From positions 22,894 to 84,911 of the forward strand of contig NZ_JACSQQ010000018.1 of assembly GCF_014836555.1 (NCBI RefSeq): 62,018 nt of DNA. The letters are read 5' to 3'. A program made the position numbers and the translations under genes. Below the pieces are notes generated by a model that made no database searches, was not told where the DNA came from, and saw only the letters and a program-made list of their open reading frames with translations. Of the stretch, positions 44,070 through 52,531 are shown piece by piece (within the stretch, counting starts at the first letter, position 1; every line of letters begins with the position of its first letter). Source of the stretch: Oerskovia rustica. GTDB lineage: Bacteria; Actinomycetota; Actinomycetes; Actinomycetales; Cellulomonadaceae.

Positions 44070-44636
44070 TCAGTGCGTGTCGTCGCTCCTGTCCTGCCCG
44101 TGGGGAGCCAGCACCGCGAGCACCTGGTAGGCGCGCCGCGCAGGGTCGGCCGACTCCTTGGCCTCGGTGAGCGCGCGGTCCGCCCAGCGTTCGAGCAGGT
44201 CCGCCAGGTCCTGCGTCATCTCCGCGGCCAGCCCTGGCGTGAGGACGAGCGCGTTGATCGCGAGCAACCGGTCGCCCCGCCGGGCCTTCTCGTCGTTCGC
44301 CTCGACGAACAGGCGCTCGGCCCACACCAGCGCCGGGCGGACGACCTCCCGGACGGCCTCGGGCGACCCGGGGTCGACGACGTAGCTCTCGGCGACGTTG
44401 GTCCACACGCGGTCGCGCCGGTCGCGAGCGTGCTCAGGAGCCTCGGCGATCATGCCCGCCTTGGCCAGCACCCGCAGGTGAAAGCTGATGGAGTTCGCGG
44501 GTTCTCCGATCGCCTGCGCGAGATCCGCAGCCCGGGCGTGCCCGAGGGCCGCGAGCTCCGTGAGGATCCGCTGCCGCATGGGGTGCGCGACGGCCCGGAG
44601 CGCCGTGGGGTCCTGGACGTGGAAGGTCTCGCGCAT
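44070..44636 (-). CDS. ArsR-family (HTH_20) regulator
   Basis: A 188-residue winged-helix protein: ALRAVAHPMRQRILTELAALGHARAADLAQAIGEPANSISFHLRVLAKAGMI at about residues 12-63, followed by a helical half with VWAERLFVEAND. No metal-binding CxC motif, so it more likely senses an organic ligand. Divergent from an MFS exporter with a 20-bp perfect palindrome between them. A TAGCCT box 6 nt before the ATG predicts a leaderless transcript, although a run of G also precedes it. Confidence 0.87.
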   Translation of the reverse strand: MRETFHVQDPTALRAVAHPMRQRILTELAALGHARAADLAQAIGEPANSISFHLRVLAKAGMIAEAPEHARDRRDRVWTNVAESYVVDPGSPEAVREVVRPALVWAERLFVEANDEKARRGDRLLAINALVLTPGLAAEMTQDLADLLERWADRALTEAKESADPARRAYQVLAVLAPHGQDRSDDTH

Positions 44637-44642
44637 CCCCCG

Positions 44643-44648
44643 AGGCTA
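44643..44648 (-). promoter_or_regulatory. -10 box of leaderless arsR-type promoter
   Basis: TAGCCT, 6 nt before the ATG at 44636. Confidence 0.45.
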
Positions 44649-44677
44649 GCAACGCCGTCGCCGTCCGCACGACCACT

Positions 44678-44697
44678 TGCGCAATGATCATTGCGCA
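44678..44697. promoter_or_regulatory. Operator of the ArsR/MFS pair
   Basis: Perfect 20-bp palindrome TGCGCAATGATCATTGCGCA. Its right arm contains TTGCGC, the -35 of the MFS gene, so binding should block that promoter directly. Confidence 0.75.
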
Positions 44698-44719
44698 TTA
44701 GTTGTTGCGAGATTACCGT
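44691..44719 (+). promoter_or_regulatory. MFS exporter promoter
   Basis: TTGCGC, 17 nt, TACCGT; the -10 ends 7 nt before the ATG, predicting a leaderless mRNA. Confidence 0.55.
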
Positions 44720-44726
44720 GTGTCGC

Positions 44727-46112
44727 ATGTCGACCACCCAGAGCACGCCGCCACCTCCCCGCGCCTCGACGCACCCTGCGGCCCCGGCGGCCTCGCCCCT
44801 GCGCTCCCCCGCATCGGAGGAGCCCATCTCGCCAGAGACGCAGGTCGAGGCACCGCCCTCCCCTCCGCCCCTCCTGCGGAACCGGTCGTACATGCTCCTG
44901 ATGTCCGGGCTGACGACCGAGTCGCTCGGAGCCGGCCTCGCCCTGTTCGCCGTCCCGCTCGTCGCCTACTCGCTGACCGGGTCGGTCCTCCAGGCCGGAG
45001 CCGTCGCCGCCGTCGGCCAGGTCGGGGCCCTGCTCGCGACGCTCCCGGCCGGCGTCGTCGCGGACCGCGTGGACCGGCGCCGGCTCATCGTCGCCGCGAG
45101 CGCCGTCGGCGCCGCGCTCTGGGTGACCGTGGGCGTCGCGGCAGCGCTCGGATCGCTCACCGCCTGGCACCTCGCGCTGGTGCTGTTCGGCGCCTCGGTC
45201 GTGGGAGCCTTCGTCGATCCCGCGACGAGCGGAGCCTTCCGCTCGGTCGTCCCGACCCCTCAGCTCCCGACGGCGCTCGCCGCGTCCCAGGGGCGGGACG
45301 CCGTCGCGAGCCTGCTCGCGGGTCCCGTCGGCGGCCTGCTCTTCGCCGTCGGGCACGCCGTCCCCCTCGTCGCGGCCGCGATCGGGTCGGCCGCGACCGC
45401 GGCATGCACGTGGGCCGTGCGCGAGCCCCTCAACGGCGACACCGCGGAGGCCCGCGCGACCCGACCCGTCGAGGCGTTGCGCCAGGGGCTGCGCTTCGTC
45501 TGGTCGGTCCCGCTCTTCCGGACGCTCCTGGGCCTCTTCGTCGTCATCAACGTCGCGTTCGGCGGGCTGCTCGTCGGGATCAACCTCGAGCTCGTCCGGA
45601 CCGGGGTCGCCCCCGTCCTCATCGGGGTCATCGACCTCGCCGTCGGCGTGGGCATCCTCGTCGGGGCCGTGCTCGCACCGCGGCTCGTCGCGCGCGTCCG
45701 GGCCGGGGCGCTCACGGTCGCCGCGCTGGTCACCCTCGCCGTCGGCGCGACCCTCATGGCCGCACTCCAGACGTACCCCGCCTACGTGGCCGTGCTGCCG
45801 CTCGCCGTCCTCCTGGTCCCGGCCGTCAACGCGGGCCTCGCAGGCTACGCCGCGGCGATCACCCCGCTCGAGATGCAGGGACGTCTCGCCTCGATCATGG
45901 GACTGACCGGGCTCGCCGCCGGACCCCTGATCCCTCTCGTCGGGGCCGGGCTGCTCGACCGGTTCGGGATCGGGACCGCGCTCGTGGCGCTCGCCGGGCT
46001 GCTCGTCGCCACGGTCGCCGTCATCGCAGCGGCACGCCCGCTCTGGCGCGTCGGCACCCCGGGCACGTGGGCCGACGACGCACTGCCGTCGGGCATCGAG
46101 AGCGGGGCCTGA
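44727..46112 (+). CDS. MFS exporter with 12 helices
   Basis: A 461-residue major facilitator of the EntS/enterobactin-exporter-like MFS_3 type. A 50-residue Pro/Ser-rich cytosolic tail precedes the first helix (SYMLLMSGLTTESLGAGLALFAVPL). The MFS motif A-type loop is AGVVADRVDRRRL. No Shine-Dalgarno; the ATG at 44727 follows a -10 by 7 nt. Repression by the divergent ArsR-type regulator is likely, so export of a drug or signal is plausible, with substrate unknown. Confidence 0.88.
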   Translation: MSTTQSTPPPPRASTHPAAPAASPLRSPASEEPISPETQVEAPPSPPPLLRNRSYMLLMSGLTTESLGAGLALFAVPLVAYSLTGSVLQAGAVAAVGQVGALLATLPAGVVADRVDRRRLIVAASAVGAALWVTVGVAAALGSLTAWHLALVLFGASVVGAFVDPATSGAFRSVVPTPQLPTALAASQGRDAVASLLAGPVGGLLFAVGHAVPLVAAAIGSAATAACTWAVREPLNGDTAEARATRPVEALRQGLRFVWSVPLFRTLLGLFVVINVAFGGLLVGINLELVRTGVAPVLIGVIDLAVGVGILVGAVLAPRLVARVRAGALTVAALVTLAVGATLMAALQTYPAYVAVLPLAVLLVPAVNAGLAGYAAAITPLEMQGRLASIMGLTGLAAGPLIPLVGAGLLDRFGIGTALVALAGLLVATVAVIAAARPLWRVGTPGTWADDALPSGIESGA

Positions 46113-46160
46113 CCTCACGCCGGCCGGCCCCCGGGGTGCGCTCCGCCGTCGGGCACGGGT

Positions 46161-46200
46161 GTCAGGGCGAGCGTGCGCCCGGGGCCACGCTCGCTCTGAC
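46161..46200. terminator. Bidirectional terminator
   Basis: A 15-bp stem with one G-T pair (GTCAGGGCGAGCGTG opposite CACGCTCGCTCTGAC), 10-nt loop, between convergent MFS and dehydratase genes. Confidence 0.8.
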
Positions 46201-46206
46201 GGCCGC

Positions 46207-47151
46207 TCAGCGCGCCAGGTCCGCCGGGTCCGTGTTCGCCCCGCACAGCACGACCGCGACGCGCTCGCCGGGATCGGGCAAGTACGTGCGCGACTCGAGC
46301 GCCGCGAGCGCCGCCGCGGCCCCGTGCTCGACGACGAGCCGCCGCTCGTCCCACAGGTGCCGGCGCGCGGCGACGATCGCGTCGTCGGACACCAGGACCG
46401 AGCGGACGTCGCCGTGCCGCGCGAGCGACAGCGCCGTCTCGGACGTCCGGCGGGCGCCGAGCGAGTCGGCCGCGACCGACGCGACGGGGACGTCGACCAC
46501 GCGGCCGGCGTCGAGCGCGGCGTGCAGTGCCTGCGCGCCGACGGGCTCGACCGCCACGACCCGGATCCCGTGCGGCCGCGCCGCGGCGGCCACCCCGCTG
46601 AACAACCCGCCACCGCCGACGGCGACGACGACCGTGCTGACGTCCGGGCGGGCCGCGACGATCTCCTGCAGGAGCGTGCCCGCGCCGGCCGCGATCAGGG
46701 GGTTGTCGTAGGCGTGCGACGCCAGGGCGCCGGTCTCGGCCGCGAAGCGCTGCGCGGCGTCGAGGGCCTCGGCGTACTCGGACCCGACCTGGTGGACCTC
46801 TGCGCCGAGCGTGCGCAGTCGCGCAACCTTGACCGGCGGCGCGGTCTCGGGCACGAACACCGTCGCCCGGACCCCGTGCGCCCGCGCCGCCCACGCGTTC
46901 GCCATGCCCGCGTTGCCGCCCGACGCGATCACGATCCCGGCCTCGGGCAGCGTGCCCGCGTCGAGGTGAGCACCCACGAAGTTCAGGGCGCCGCGCGCCT
47001 TGAACGAGCCCGTGTGCTGCATGAGCTCGAGCGCGAACACACCCGTCGCGGCACCCAGGGCACCCGGGTCCATGGGAGCGAGCGCGACGGGCCGCACCTG
47101 CCCCGAGATGCGCTGCGCCGCGGCGAGGACGTCCAGGTGATCGATGGTCAT
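46207..47151 (-). CDS. PLP-dependent threonine/serine dehydratase-like protein
   Basis: A 314-residue fold-type II PLP enzyme. The Schiff-base lysine is in HTGSFKARGALNF, the substrate loop is ASGGNAGMANAWAA, and the phosphate-binding glycine loop is VAVGGGGLFSGV. Without an ACT regulatory domain it resembles catabolic dehydratases or serine racemase-like enzymes. GAAGGA precedes the ATG. Deamination of threonine or serine to a 2-oxo acid is the family reaction. Confidence 0.87.
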   Translation of the reverse strand: MTIDHLDVLAAAQRISGQVRPVALAPMDPGALGAATGVFALELMQHTGSFKARGALNFVGAHLDAGTLPEAGIVIASGGNAGMANAWAARAHGVRATVFVPETAPPVKVARLRTLGAEVHQVGSEYAEALDAAQRFAAETGALASHAYDNPLIAAGAGTLLQEIVAARPDVSTVVVAVGGGGLFSGVAAAARPHGIRVVAVEPVGAQALHAALDAGRVVDVPVASVAADSLGARRTSETALSLARHGDVRSVLVSDDAIVAARRHLWDERRLVVEHGAAAALAALESRTYLPDPGERVAVVLCGANTDPADLAR

Positions 47152-47247
47152 GCGGGGTCCTTCGTGGGTGGGCGGCGGACCGGGTAGGCCCAGAGGAACA
47201 CTACGACGTGGCGGCCCACGGGCGGGCGCCGCGCCCCGGGGTCCGGC

Positions 47248-47934
47248 TCACAACCCCGCCTCGCGGTAGAAGCCCTCGATGTGCTCGCGCACGGCCACGA
47301 CCGCGCCCGCCCCGTCACCGTTCGCGACCGCGTCGAGGATCGTGCGGTGCTCGGCGCGCAGGCGCACCGCGGTGCGGGGCCAGTCCTCCAGCCGTTCCGT
47401 GCCGGCCTCGACGTAGGACTCGATCGCCCCGCGGAGCCCGGTCATGACGGCCTCGACGAGCGCGTTGCCCGCGAGCCGGACGAGCTCCACGTGGAACGCC
47501 GCGTCGAGCTCGCGAAAACGGGCCGCGTCGAGGGCGGGGTCGTCCATGGCGTCGAGCAGCGCGACAGCCTCGGCGAGCCCCGCGCCCGCGGCCTTCGCAG
47601 CGGCCTGCCCGACCGCCCACGTCTCCAGCAGCACCCGGGTCTCCACGACGTCCCGGACCACGAGCGTCCCGGACGCGACGTGCAGCCGCACGGCTGCACC
47701 GAGGCCTGCGGCGGGCCGGTCGATGACGGTGGCGCCGGCGTCGGGCCCCGAACCGACCGCGGTGCGGACGATGCCCATGGCTTCCAGGACGCGCAGCGCC
47801 TCGCGGACCGAGGGGCGCGAGACGCCGAGCTCCTCGGCGAGCGCGCGCTCGGCCGGGAGACGTTCGCCGAGGCCCCAGCGGCCGGCGGTCAGGTCCGCCT
47901 CGATCCGGGCGAGGACGATCTCGTGGGTGCGCAC
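47248..47934 (-). CDS. lldR: GntR/FadR-type regulator of the lactate operon
   Basis: A 228-residue FadR-subfamily regulator: winged helix LPAERALAEELGVSRPSVREALRVLEAMGIV at about residues 25-55, then an all-helical FCD domain (about 85-220) with metal-site histidines (AAFHVELVRLAGN, AEHRTIL, REHIEGF). I chose the GTG at 47934 (VRTHEIVLARIE), which follows a TACGCT box by 6 nt and begins the family fold; a longer reading adds an unrelated basic segment. Divergent from lutABC and flanked by two TGGTC-N-GACCA operators, it should derepress with lactate. Confidence 0.88.
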   Translation of the reverse strand: MRTHEIVLARIEADLTAGRWGLGERLPAERALAEELGVSRPSVREALRVLEAMGIVRTAVGSGPDAGATVIDRPAAGLGAAVRLHVASGTLVVRDVVETRVLLETWAVGQAAAKAAGAGLAEAVALLDAMDDPALDAARFRELDAAFHVELVRLAGNALVEAVMTGLRGAIESYVEAGTERLEDWPRTAVRLRAEHRTILDAVANGDGAGAVVAVREHIEGFYREAGL

Positions 47935-47940
47935 GGGGTC

Positions 47941-47946
47941 AGCGTA
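47941..47946 (-). promoter_or_regulatory. -10 box of leaderless lldR promoter
   Basis: TACGCT ends 6 nt before the GTG. Confidence 0.45.
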
Positions 47947-48013
47947 GTGCCGCGCGAGGCTGGCCGGACGAGCGTGGCCGCGGTGTCGGGCCCGTTCTGA
48001 CCCACCCTGCCGA

Positions 48014-48028
48014 TGTGGTCCGACCACA
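48014..48028. promoter_or_regulatory. FadR-type operator 1 of lutABC
   Basis: Perfect 15-bp palindrome TGTGGTCCGACCACA; the TGGT-N-ACCA class typical of LldR/FadR proteins. It overlaps the place of the -35 for a TACAGT -10 at 48043-48048. Confidence 0.8.
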
Positions 48029-48061
48029 GCGACGCGATGGTCTACAGTGGCTCGGACAATA

Positions 48062-48076
48062 TGTGGTCAGACCACA
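48062..48076. promoter_or_regulatory. FadR-type operator 2 of lutABC
   Basis: Perfect 15-bp palindrome TGTGGTCAGACCACA, exactly 48 bp from operator 1 and just downstream of the probable transcription start; a loop between dimers is possible. Confidence 0.8.
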
Positions 48077-48190
48077 GCCTGCTCATCGCCGAGCAGGGGA
48101 CGGGAGGGCCGCACAGCACCTCCGACGGGCACTCGCCGTCCGCCGGGACCAGACTGAATCCCACCGCCCCCTGCCCGGCTGGAGTCCCCA

Positions 48191-49003
48191 GTGCGTATCG
48201 CCCTCGCCGCCACCTGCATCGCCGACGCGATGTTCCCCCAGGCCCCCCGGGCCACCGTCCAGCTCCTCGAACGCCTCGGCCACGAGGTCTACTTCCCCGA
48301 GCAGCAGACGTGCTGCGGGCAGATGCACGTCAACACCGGCTACTTCGACGAGGCCGTGCCCGTCATCCAGAACCACGTCGAGACGTTCGCGCCCGCGCTC
48401 GACGGGGAGTGGGACGCGATCGTCGTGCCGTCGGGCTCGTGCACCGGCTCGATCCGCCACCAGCAGGCCATGGTGTGCCGGCGCGTGGGGCAGGAGAAGC
48501 TGGGCGCGACCGCCGAGGCCCTGGCCGCCAAGACCTACGAGCTGTCCGAGCTGCTCGTCGACGTGCTCGGCGTGACCGACGTCGGCGCGCACTTCCCGCA
48601 CCGCGTCACCTACCACCCGACGTGCCACTCGCTGCGCATGATCCGTGTGGGAGACAAGCCCCTCCAGCTCCTGCGGGCCGTCGACGGGATCGACCTCGTC
48701 GAGCTCCCCGGCGCCGAGAGCTGCTGCGGGTTCGGCGGGACGTTCGCGCTCAAGAACTCCGAGACGTCGACCGCGATGCTCAGCGACAAGATGTCGAACG
48801 TGAAGTCGACCGGCGCCGAGGTCCTCACGGCGGGCGACTACTCGTGCCTCATGCACATCGGCGGCGGCCTCTCGAAGCTGCGCACGGGCGTGCGCACCAT
48901 GCACCTCGCGGAGATCCTGGCCTCGACGCAGGACGCGCCGACGCTCGTGGCGGAACCGGCGGGCGCCCACGCTCGCCCGGACGACGAGGAGGCCGCGCGA
49001 TGA
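48191..49003 (+). CDS. lutA: Lactate utilization protein A (Fe-S oxidoreductase)
   Basis: A 270-residue protein with two CCG domains: QQTCCGQMHVNTG (about residue 40) and ESCCGFGGTFALK (about 180), each ligating a cluster-type cofactor. Part of the cytoplasmic LutABC complex that oxidises L-lactate to pyruvate. The GTG start is preceded by GGAG. The stop overlaps the lutB start as ATGA. Confidence 0.93.
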   Translation: MRIALAATCIADAMFPQAPRATVQLLERLGHEVYFPEQQTCCGQMHVNTGYFDEAVPVIQNHVETFAPALDGEWDAIVVPSGSCTGSIRHQQAMVCRRVGQEKLGATAEALAAKTYELSELLVDVLGVTDVGAHFPHRVTYHPTCHSLRMIRVGDKPLQLLRAVDGIDLVELPGAESCCGFGGTFALKNSETSTAMLSDKMSNVKSTGAEVLTAGDYSCLMHIGGGLSKLRTGVRTMHLAEILASTQDAPTLVAEPAGAHARPDDEEAAR

Positions 49004-50619
49004 GCACCTTCCTGGGGTTCCCCACCCGTCGGGGCGCGAAGACCCTGCCCGACGGCGGCACGCACCACGGCGCTCCCGGCACCACCGCGGGCCCCGGCTG
49101 GGCCGACGACGTGCCTCACCCCGACGCGCCGCTGCGCTGGGGCGAGACCTTCCCCGAGGCCGCCAGGCAGGCGCTGCAGAACACGCAGCTGCGCCGCAAC
49201 CTGGCCCACGCGACCTCGACCATCCGGGCCAAGCGCGCGGCCGTCGTCGGCGAGGTGCCCGACTGGGAGGCCCTGCGCGACGCGGGCTCGACCATCAAGG
49301 CCCACGTCATGAGCGACCTCCCGCACCTCCTCGAAGAGCTCGAGCGCAACGTGACCGCTCGCGGCGGCGTCGTGCACTGGGCCCGGGACGCCGCCGAGGC
49401 CAACCGCATCGTCGCGGACCTGGTCAAGGCCACGGGCGAGACCGAGGTCGTCAAGGTCAAGTCGATGGTCACGCAGGAGATCGGGCTCAACGAGGCGCTG
49501 GCCGACGAGGGCATCGCGGCGTTCGAGACCGACCTCGCCGAGCTCATCGTGCAGCTCGCCGACGACATGCCCTCGCACATCCTCGTGCCCGCGATCCACC
49601 GCAACCGCTCCGAGATCCGCGAGATCTTCCTCGAGCGCATGGGCGACGCCCCACCCGACCTGACCGACGCGCCGCGCGAGCTCGCCATGGCCGCCCGGGC
49701 GCACCTGCGCCGCAAGTTCCTCTCCGCGAAGGTCGCGATCAGCGGCGCGAACTTCGCCGTCGCGGACACGGGCACGCTCGCGGTCGTCGAGTCCGAGGGC
49801 AACGGGCGCATGTGCCTCACGCTCCCCGAGACCCTCATCACCGTCATGGGGATCGAGAAGCTCATCCCGACGTACCAGGACCTCGAGGTCTTCATGGCGC
49901 TCCTTCCCCGGTCCTCGACCGGCGAGCGCATGAACCCGTACACCTCCCTGTGGACGGGGGTCACCCCGGGCGACGGGCCGCAGGAGTTCCACCTGGTCCT
50001 GCTCGACAACGGGCGCACCAAGGCCCTGGCCGACGAGGTGGGCCGCGCCGCGCTGCACTGCATCCGCTGCTCGGCGTGCCTCAACGTGTGCCCGGTGTAC
50101 GAGCGCGTGGGCGGGCACGCGTACGGCTCGGTCTACCCGGGCCCCATCGGTGCGGTCCTCACGCCCCAGCTCACGGGGTCGACGGGGAGGTCGGACCCCA
50201 ACAACTCGCTGCCGTACGCCTCGACGCTGTGCGGTGCGTGCTACGACGTGTGCCCCGTCAAGATCGACATCCCGTCGCTGCTCGTGCACCTGCGCGCGCG
50301 CGAGGTCGACCAGGACCGGGGCCGACCCACGGCCTGGGGAGCGGCCATGAAGGCCGCGTCGTTCGTCATGGCCAAGCCCGGCCGGTTCGAGCTCGCCGAG
50401 AAGGCCGGCGGCGTGACCCGGGTCCTGGGCGGCAGCAAGGGCCGCATCACGTCGCTGCCGTTCCCGGGCTCGAGGTGGACCGACGCCCGTGACCTGCCCG
50501 TCCTGCCCAAGCAGAGCTTCCGCGAGTGGTGGGCCACCGACCACGCTGCGCACGAGCCCGCCCCTCCCGCCTCGCCTGAGGACCCCGCCTCGCCCGACAC
50601 GACCGGAGGCCCCCGATGA
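49000..50619 (+). CDS. lutB: Lactate utilization protein B (ferredoxin-like, DUF162)
   Basis: A 539-residue iron-sulfur protein. The N-terminal two thirds is the LUD (DUF162) domain (SGANFAVADTGTLAVVESEG); the two 4Fe-4S sites follow as CIRCSACLNVCP and CGACYDVCP at about 355-415. The tail has FREWWATDHA and a Pro-rich end. It bridges electron transfer between LutA and LutC. Coupled to both neighbours through ATGA overlaps. Confidence 0.94.
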   Translation: MSTFLGFPTRRGAKTLPDGGTHHGAPGTTAGPGWADDVPHPDAPLRWGETFPEAARQALQNTQLRRNLAHATSTIRAKRAAVVGEVPDWEALRDAGSTIKAHVMSDLPHLLEELERNVTARGGVVHWARDAAEANRIVADLVKATGETEVVKVKSMVTQEIGLNEALADEGIAAFETDLAELIVQLADDMPSHILVPAIHRNRSEIREIFLERMGDAPPDLTDAPRELAMAARAHLRRKFLSAKVAISGANFAVADTGTLAVVESEGNGRMCLTLPETLITVMGIEKLIPTYQDLEVFMALLPRSSTGERMNPYTSLWTGVTPGDGPQEFHLVLLDNGRTKALADEVGRAALHCIRCSACLNVCPVYERVGGHAYGSVYPGPIGAVLTPQLTGSTGRSDPNNSLPYASTLCGACYDVCPVKIDIPSLLVHLRAREVDQDRGRPTAWGAAMKAASFVMAKPGRFELAEKAGGVTRVLGGSKGRITSLPFPGSRWTDARDLPVLPKQSFREWWATDHAAHEPAPPASPEDPASPDTTGGPR

Positions 50620-51281
50620 GCGCGCGCGACGACATCCTGGCCCGCGTACGCGCGGCCGTCATCACCGACGGCGCGCACCTCGGGGACGCCGTGGCCGCAC
50701 AGGCGCCGATCTCACGTGAGTACCGGACGACGGGCGAGCACTCCCCCGGGTCGGCCGAGGCGGTCGAGATCCTCGTCGACCGGCTCGTGGACTACCGCGC
50801 GATCGTGCACCGGGCCGCGACCGAGACCGACCTGGCCCGCACCGTGGGCGAGCTGCTCGCCGACGCGCGCTCCGTCGTCGTGCCCCCGGGGGTGCCCGCG
50901 GGCTGGACGGGCACGCTCGGGGACGGCACCGCCGTCGTGCAGGACTCGCGCGAGGACCGGCGGACCGCGGCCGAGCTCGACCAGGTCGACGCGGTCCTGA
51001 CCGCCTCGCGGCTGGCCGTCGCGGACACCGGGACGATCGTCCTGGACGGCGAGGACGACCAGGGGCGACGCGCGATCACCCTGGTGCCCGACCTGCACGT
51101 GTGCGTCGTGCGGACCGAGCAGGTCGTGCACACGCTGCCCGAGGCCGTGACGATCCTCGCCGCGCACCCCACGCGCCCGCAGACGTGGATCTCAGGGCCG
51201 AGCGCGACGAGCGACATCGAGCTCTCGCGCGTCGAGGGCGTGCACGGGCCGCGGACGCTCCACGTGATCCTGCTGGGCTGA
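50616..51281 (+). CDS. lutC: Lactate utilization protein C (LUD domain)
   Basis: A 221-residue single LUD-domain protein homologous to the N-terminal part of LutB: SRLAVADTGTIVLDGEDDQGRRAITLVPDLHVCVV aligns with its ANFAVADTGTLAVVESEG region. Third subunit of LutABC. GGAGG lies upstream and its ATG overlaps the lutB stop. Confidence 0.92.
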   Translation: MSARDDILARVRAAVITDGAHLGDAVAAQAPISREYRTTGEHSPGSAEAVEILVDRLVDYRAIVHRAATETDLARTVGELLADARSVVVPPGVPAGWTGTLGDGTAVVQDSREDRRTAAELDQVDAVLTASRLAVADTGTIVLDGEDDQGRRAITLVPDLHVCVVRTEQVVHTLPEAVTILAAHPTRPQTWISGPSATSDIELSRVEGVHGPRTLHVILLG

Positions 51282-51307
51282 GCGCTCGCTCCCTCGCTGC
51301 CCGGGCC

Positions 51308-51389
51308 CCCGCTCGGTGCCGAGGATGCGGTTGGCGTCGGTATCGAGCCCGAACCGGACCACGACCGCATGCTCGGCAGCGCGAGCGGG
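51308..51389. terminator. Long interrupted hairpin between lutC and tetR
   Basis: An 82-nt foldback: CCCGCTCG/CGAGCGGG outside, then GCCGAG/CTCGGC, then ATGCGGT/ACCGCAT, broken by one G-G mismatch and a 2/4-nt internal loop, with a 32-nt apical part that can pair further. It sits between convergent genes and probably ends both transcripts. Its length exceeds the other terminators here. Confidence 0.6.
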
Positions 51390-51392
51390 TGC

Positions 51393-51950
51393 TCAGCCCA
51401 CCTGGCGTCGCACCGCGCGGCGCACGCGCTCGGGGTCGAGCGGTGGCCGCCCGTCGGGCCCGGTCGACAGCACGGAGTGCAGCACGAGCCCCTCGATGAG
51501 GGCGTCGAGGTCGGGCACGACGTCCGCGTCCACGTGCCGGCGCAGGGCGGCCCGGCTCGCGGCCATCCACCGCTGCGTGACGGTGCGGAAGGCGGGCTTG
51601 CGCGCCGCGAGCACGTAGAGCTCGAGCGCGACCAGCAGGTCCCGCTGGTAGTTCCCCGACTCGTCGCACACGAGCGCGACGATCGCCTCGACCGGGTCGC
51701 CGCCCTCGGGGACGGCAGCCATGGCCGCCTCGAAGCGCGCCGCGGCCTGGACCGCGTGCCGCTCGAACGCGAGGCGCAGCAGCTCGTCGAGGTTCTCGAA
51801 GTGGTACGTCATGGACCCCAGGGGCACGTCGGCCGCGGCGGCGACCACCCGGTGGGTCGTGCCCGCGACGCCGTGCTCGGCGATCACGTCGAGGGCCGCG
51901 TCGACGATCCGGTCCTTGCGGTCGGGGTCGACGCGGCGCACGCCGGTCAC
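51393..51950 (-). CDS. TetR-family regulator
   Basis: A 185-residue TetR regulator: HTH at about residues 15-60 (IVDAALDVIAEHGVAGTTHRVVAAAADVPLGSMTYHFENLDELL), helical ligand domain after. The GTG start overlaps the acetyltransferase stop as GTGA, so it is the second gene of that pair. The strong dyad over the acetyltransferase start codon is the likely operator. Confidence 0.88.
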   Translation of the reverse strand: MTGVRRVDPDRKDRIVDAALDVIAEHGVAGTTHRVVAAAADVPLGSMTYHFENLDELLRLAFERHAVQAAARFEAAMAAVPEGGDPVEAIVALVCDESGNYQRDLLVALELYVLAARKPAFRTVTQRWMAASRAALRRHVDADVVPDLDALIEGLVLHSVLSTGPDGRPPLDPERVRRAVRRQVG

Positions 51951-52531
51951 TCGTCGATGTGGCGCAGCACGCGGGCCGGGTTGCCCACGGCCACGACGTT
52001 CGCGGGCAGGTCGCGGGTCACGACGGACCCGGCGCCGACGACCGTGTTCTCGCCGATCGTCACACCCGGGCACACGGTCACGCCGCCGCCGAGCCACACG
52101 TTGTCGCCGATCGTGATGGGCTGCGCGGCCTCCCACTTGTCGCGGCGCGGGCCGGGCTCGACGGGGTGCGTGGGCGTCAGGAGCTGGACGTTCGGGCCGA
52201 TGAGCACGTCGTCACCGATCGTGACGGGGGCGACGTCGAGGCACACGAGGTTGAAGTTCACGAAGACGCGGGCGCCGATCGTGGTCCGGTAGCCGAGGTC
52301 GCAGCGGAACGGGGGGCGGATGTCGCTGCCCTCGCCGAACGCGCCGAGCAGCTCGGTCAGCACCTCGCGACGGGCCGTGCCGTCGTTCGGGTCCAGGGTG
52401 TTGAGGCGGTGGCTGAGCGACATGGCGCGCTCGGAGTCGGCCGCGATCTGCGGGTCGTCGGCGAGGTAGAGGTCGCCCGCGAGCATGCGCTCGCGCATGG
52501 TGCGCTGGTCGGAAGGGTCCGGGAAGGTCAT
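51947..52531 (-). CDS. maa: Maltose/galactoside O-acetyltransferase-like protein
   Basis: A 194-residue left-handed beta-helix acetyltransferase. The N-terminal maltose acetyltransferase helix region is RERMLAGDLYLADDPQIAADS; hexapeptide repeats follow (IGDDVLIGPNVQLLTPTHPV with the catalytic histidine, ITIGDNVWLGGGVTVCPGVTIGENTVVGAGSVV). It transfers acetyl from acetyl-CoA to sugars. The start codon lies within an inverted repeat, with no ribosome site, suggesting a leaderless or directly repressed start. Confidence 0.9.
   Translation of the reverse strand: MTFPDPSDQRTMRERMLAGDLYLADDPQIAADSERAMSLSHRLNTLDPNDGTARREVLTELLGAFGEGSDIRPPFRCDLGYRTTIGARVFVNFNLVCLDVAPVTIGDDVLIGPNVQLLTPTHPVEPGPRRDKWEAAQPITIGDNVWLGGGVTVCPGVTIGENTVVGAGSVVTRDLPANVVAVGNPARVLRHIDE

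Noticed and set aside
48013-48190. Coding frame upstream of lutA with a repeated WSDHS peptide
   Set aside because: The repetition is caused by the two identical operator palindromes; the true lutA start is the GTG at 48191 with a ribosome site.
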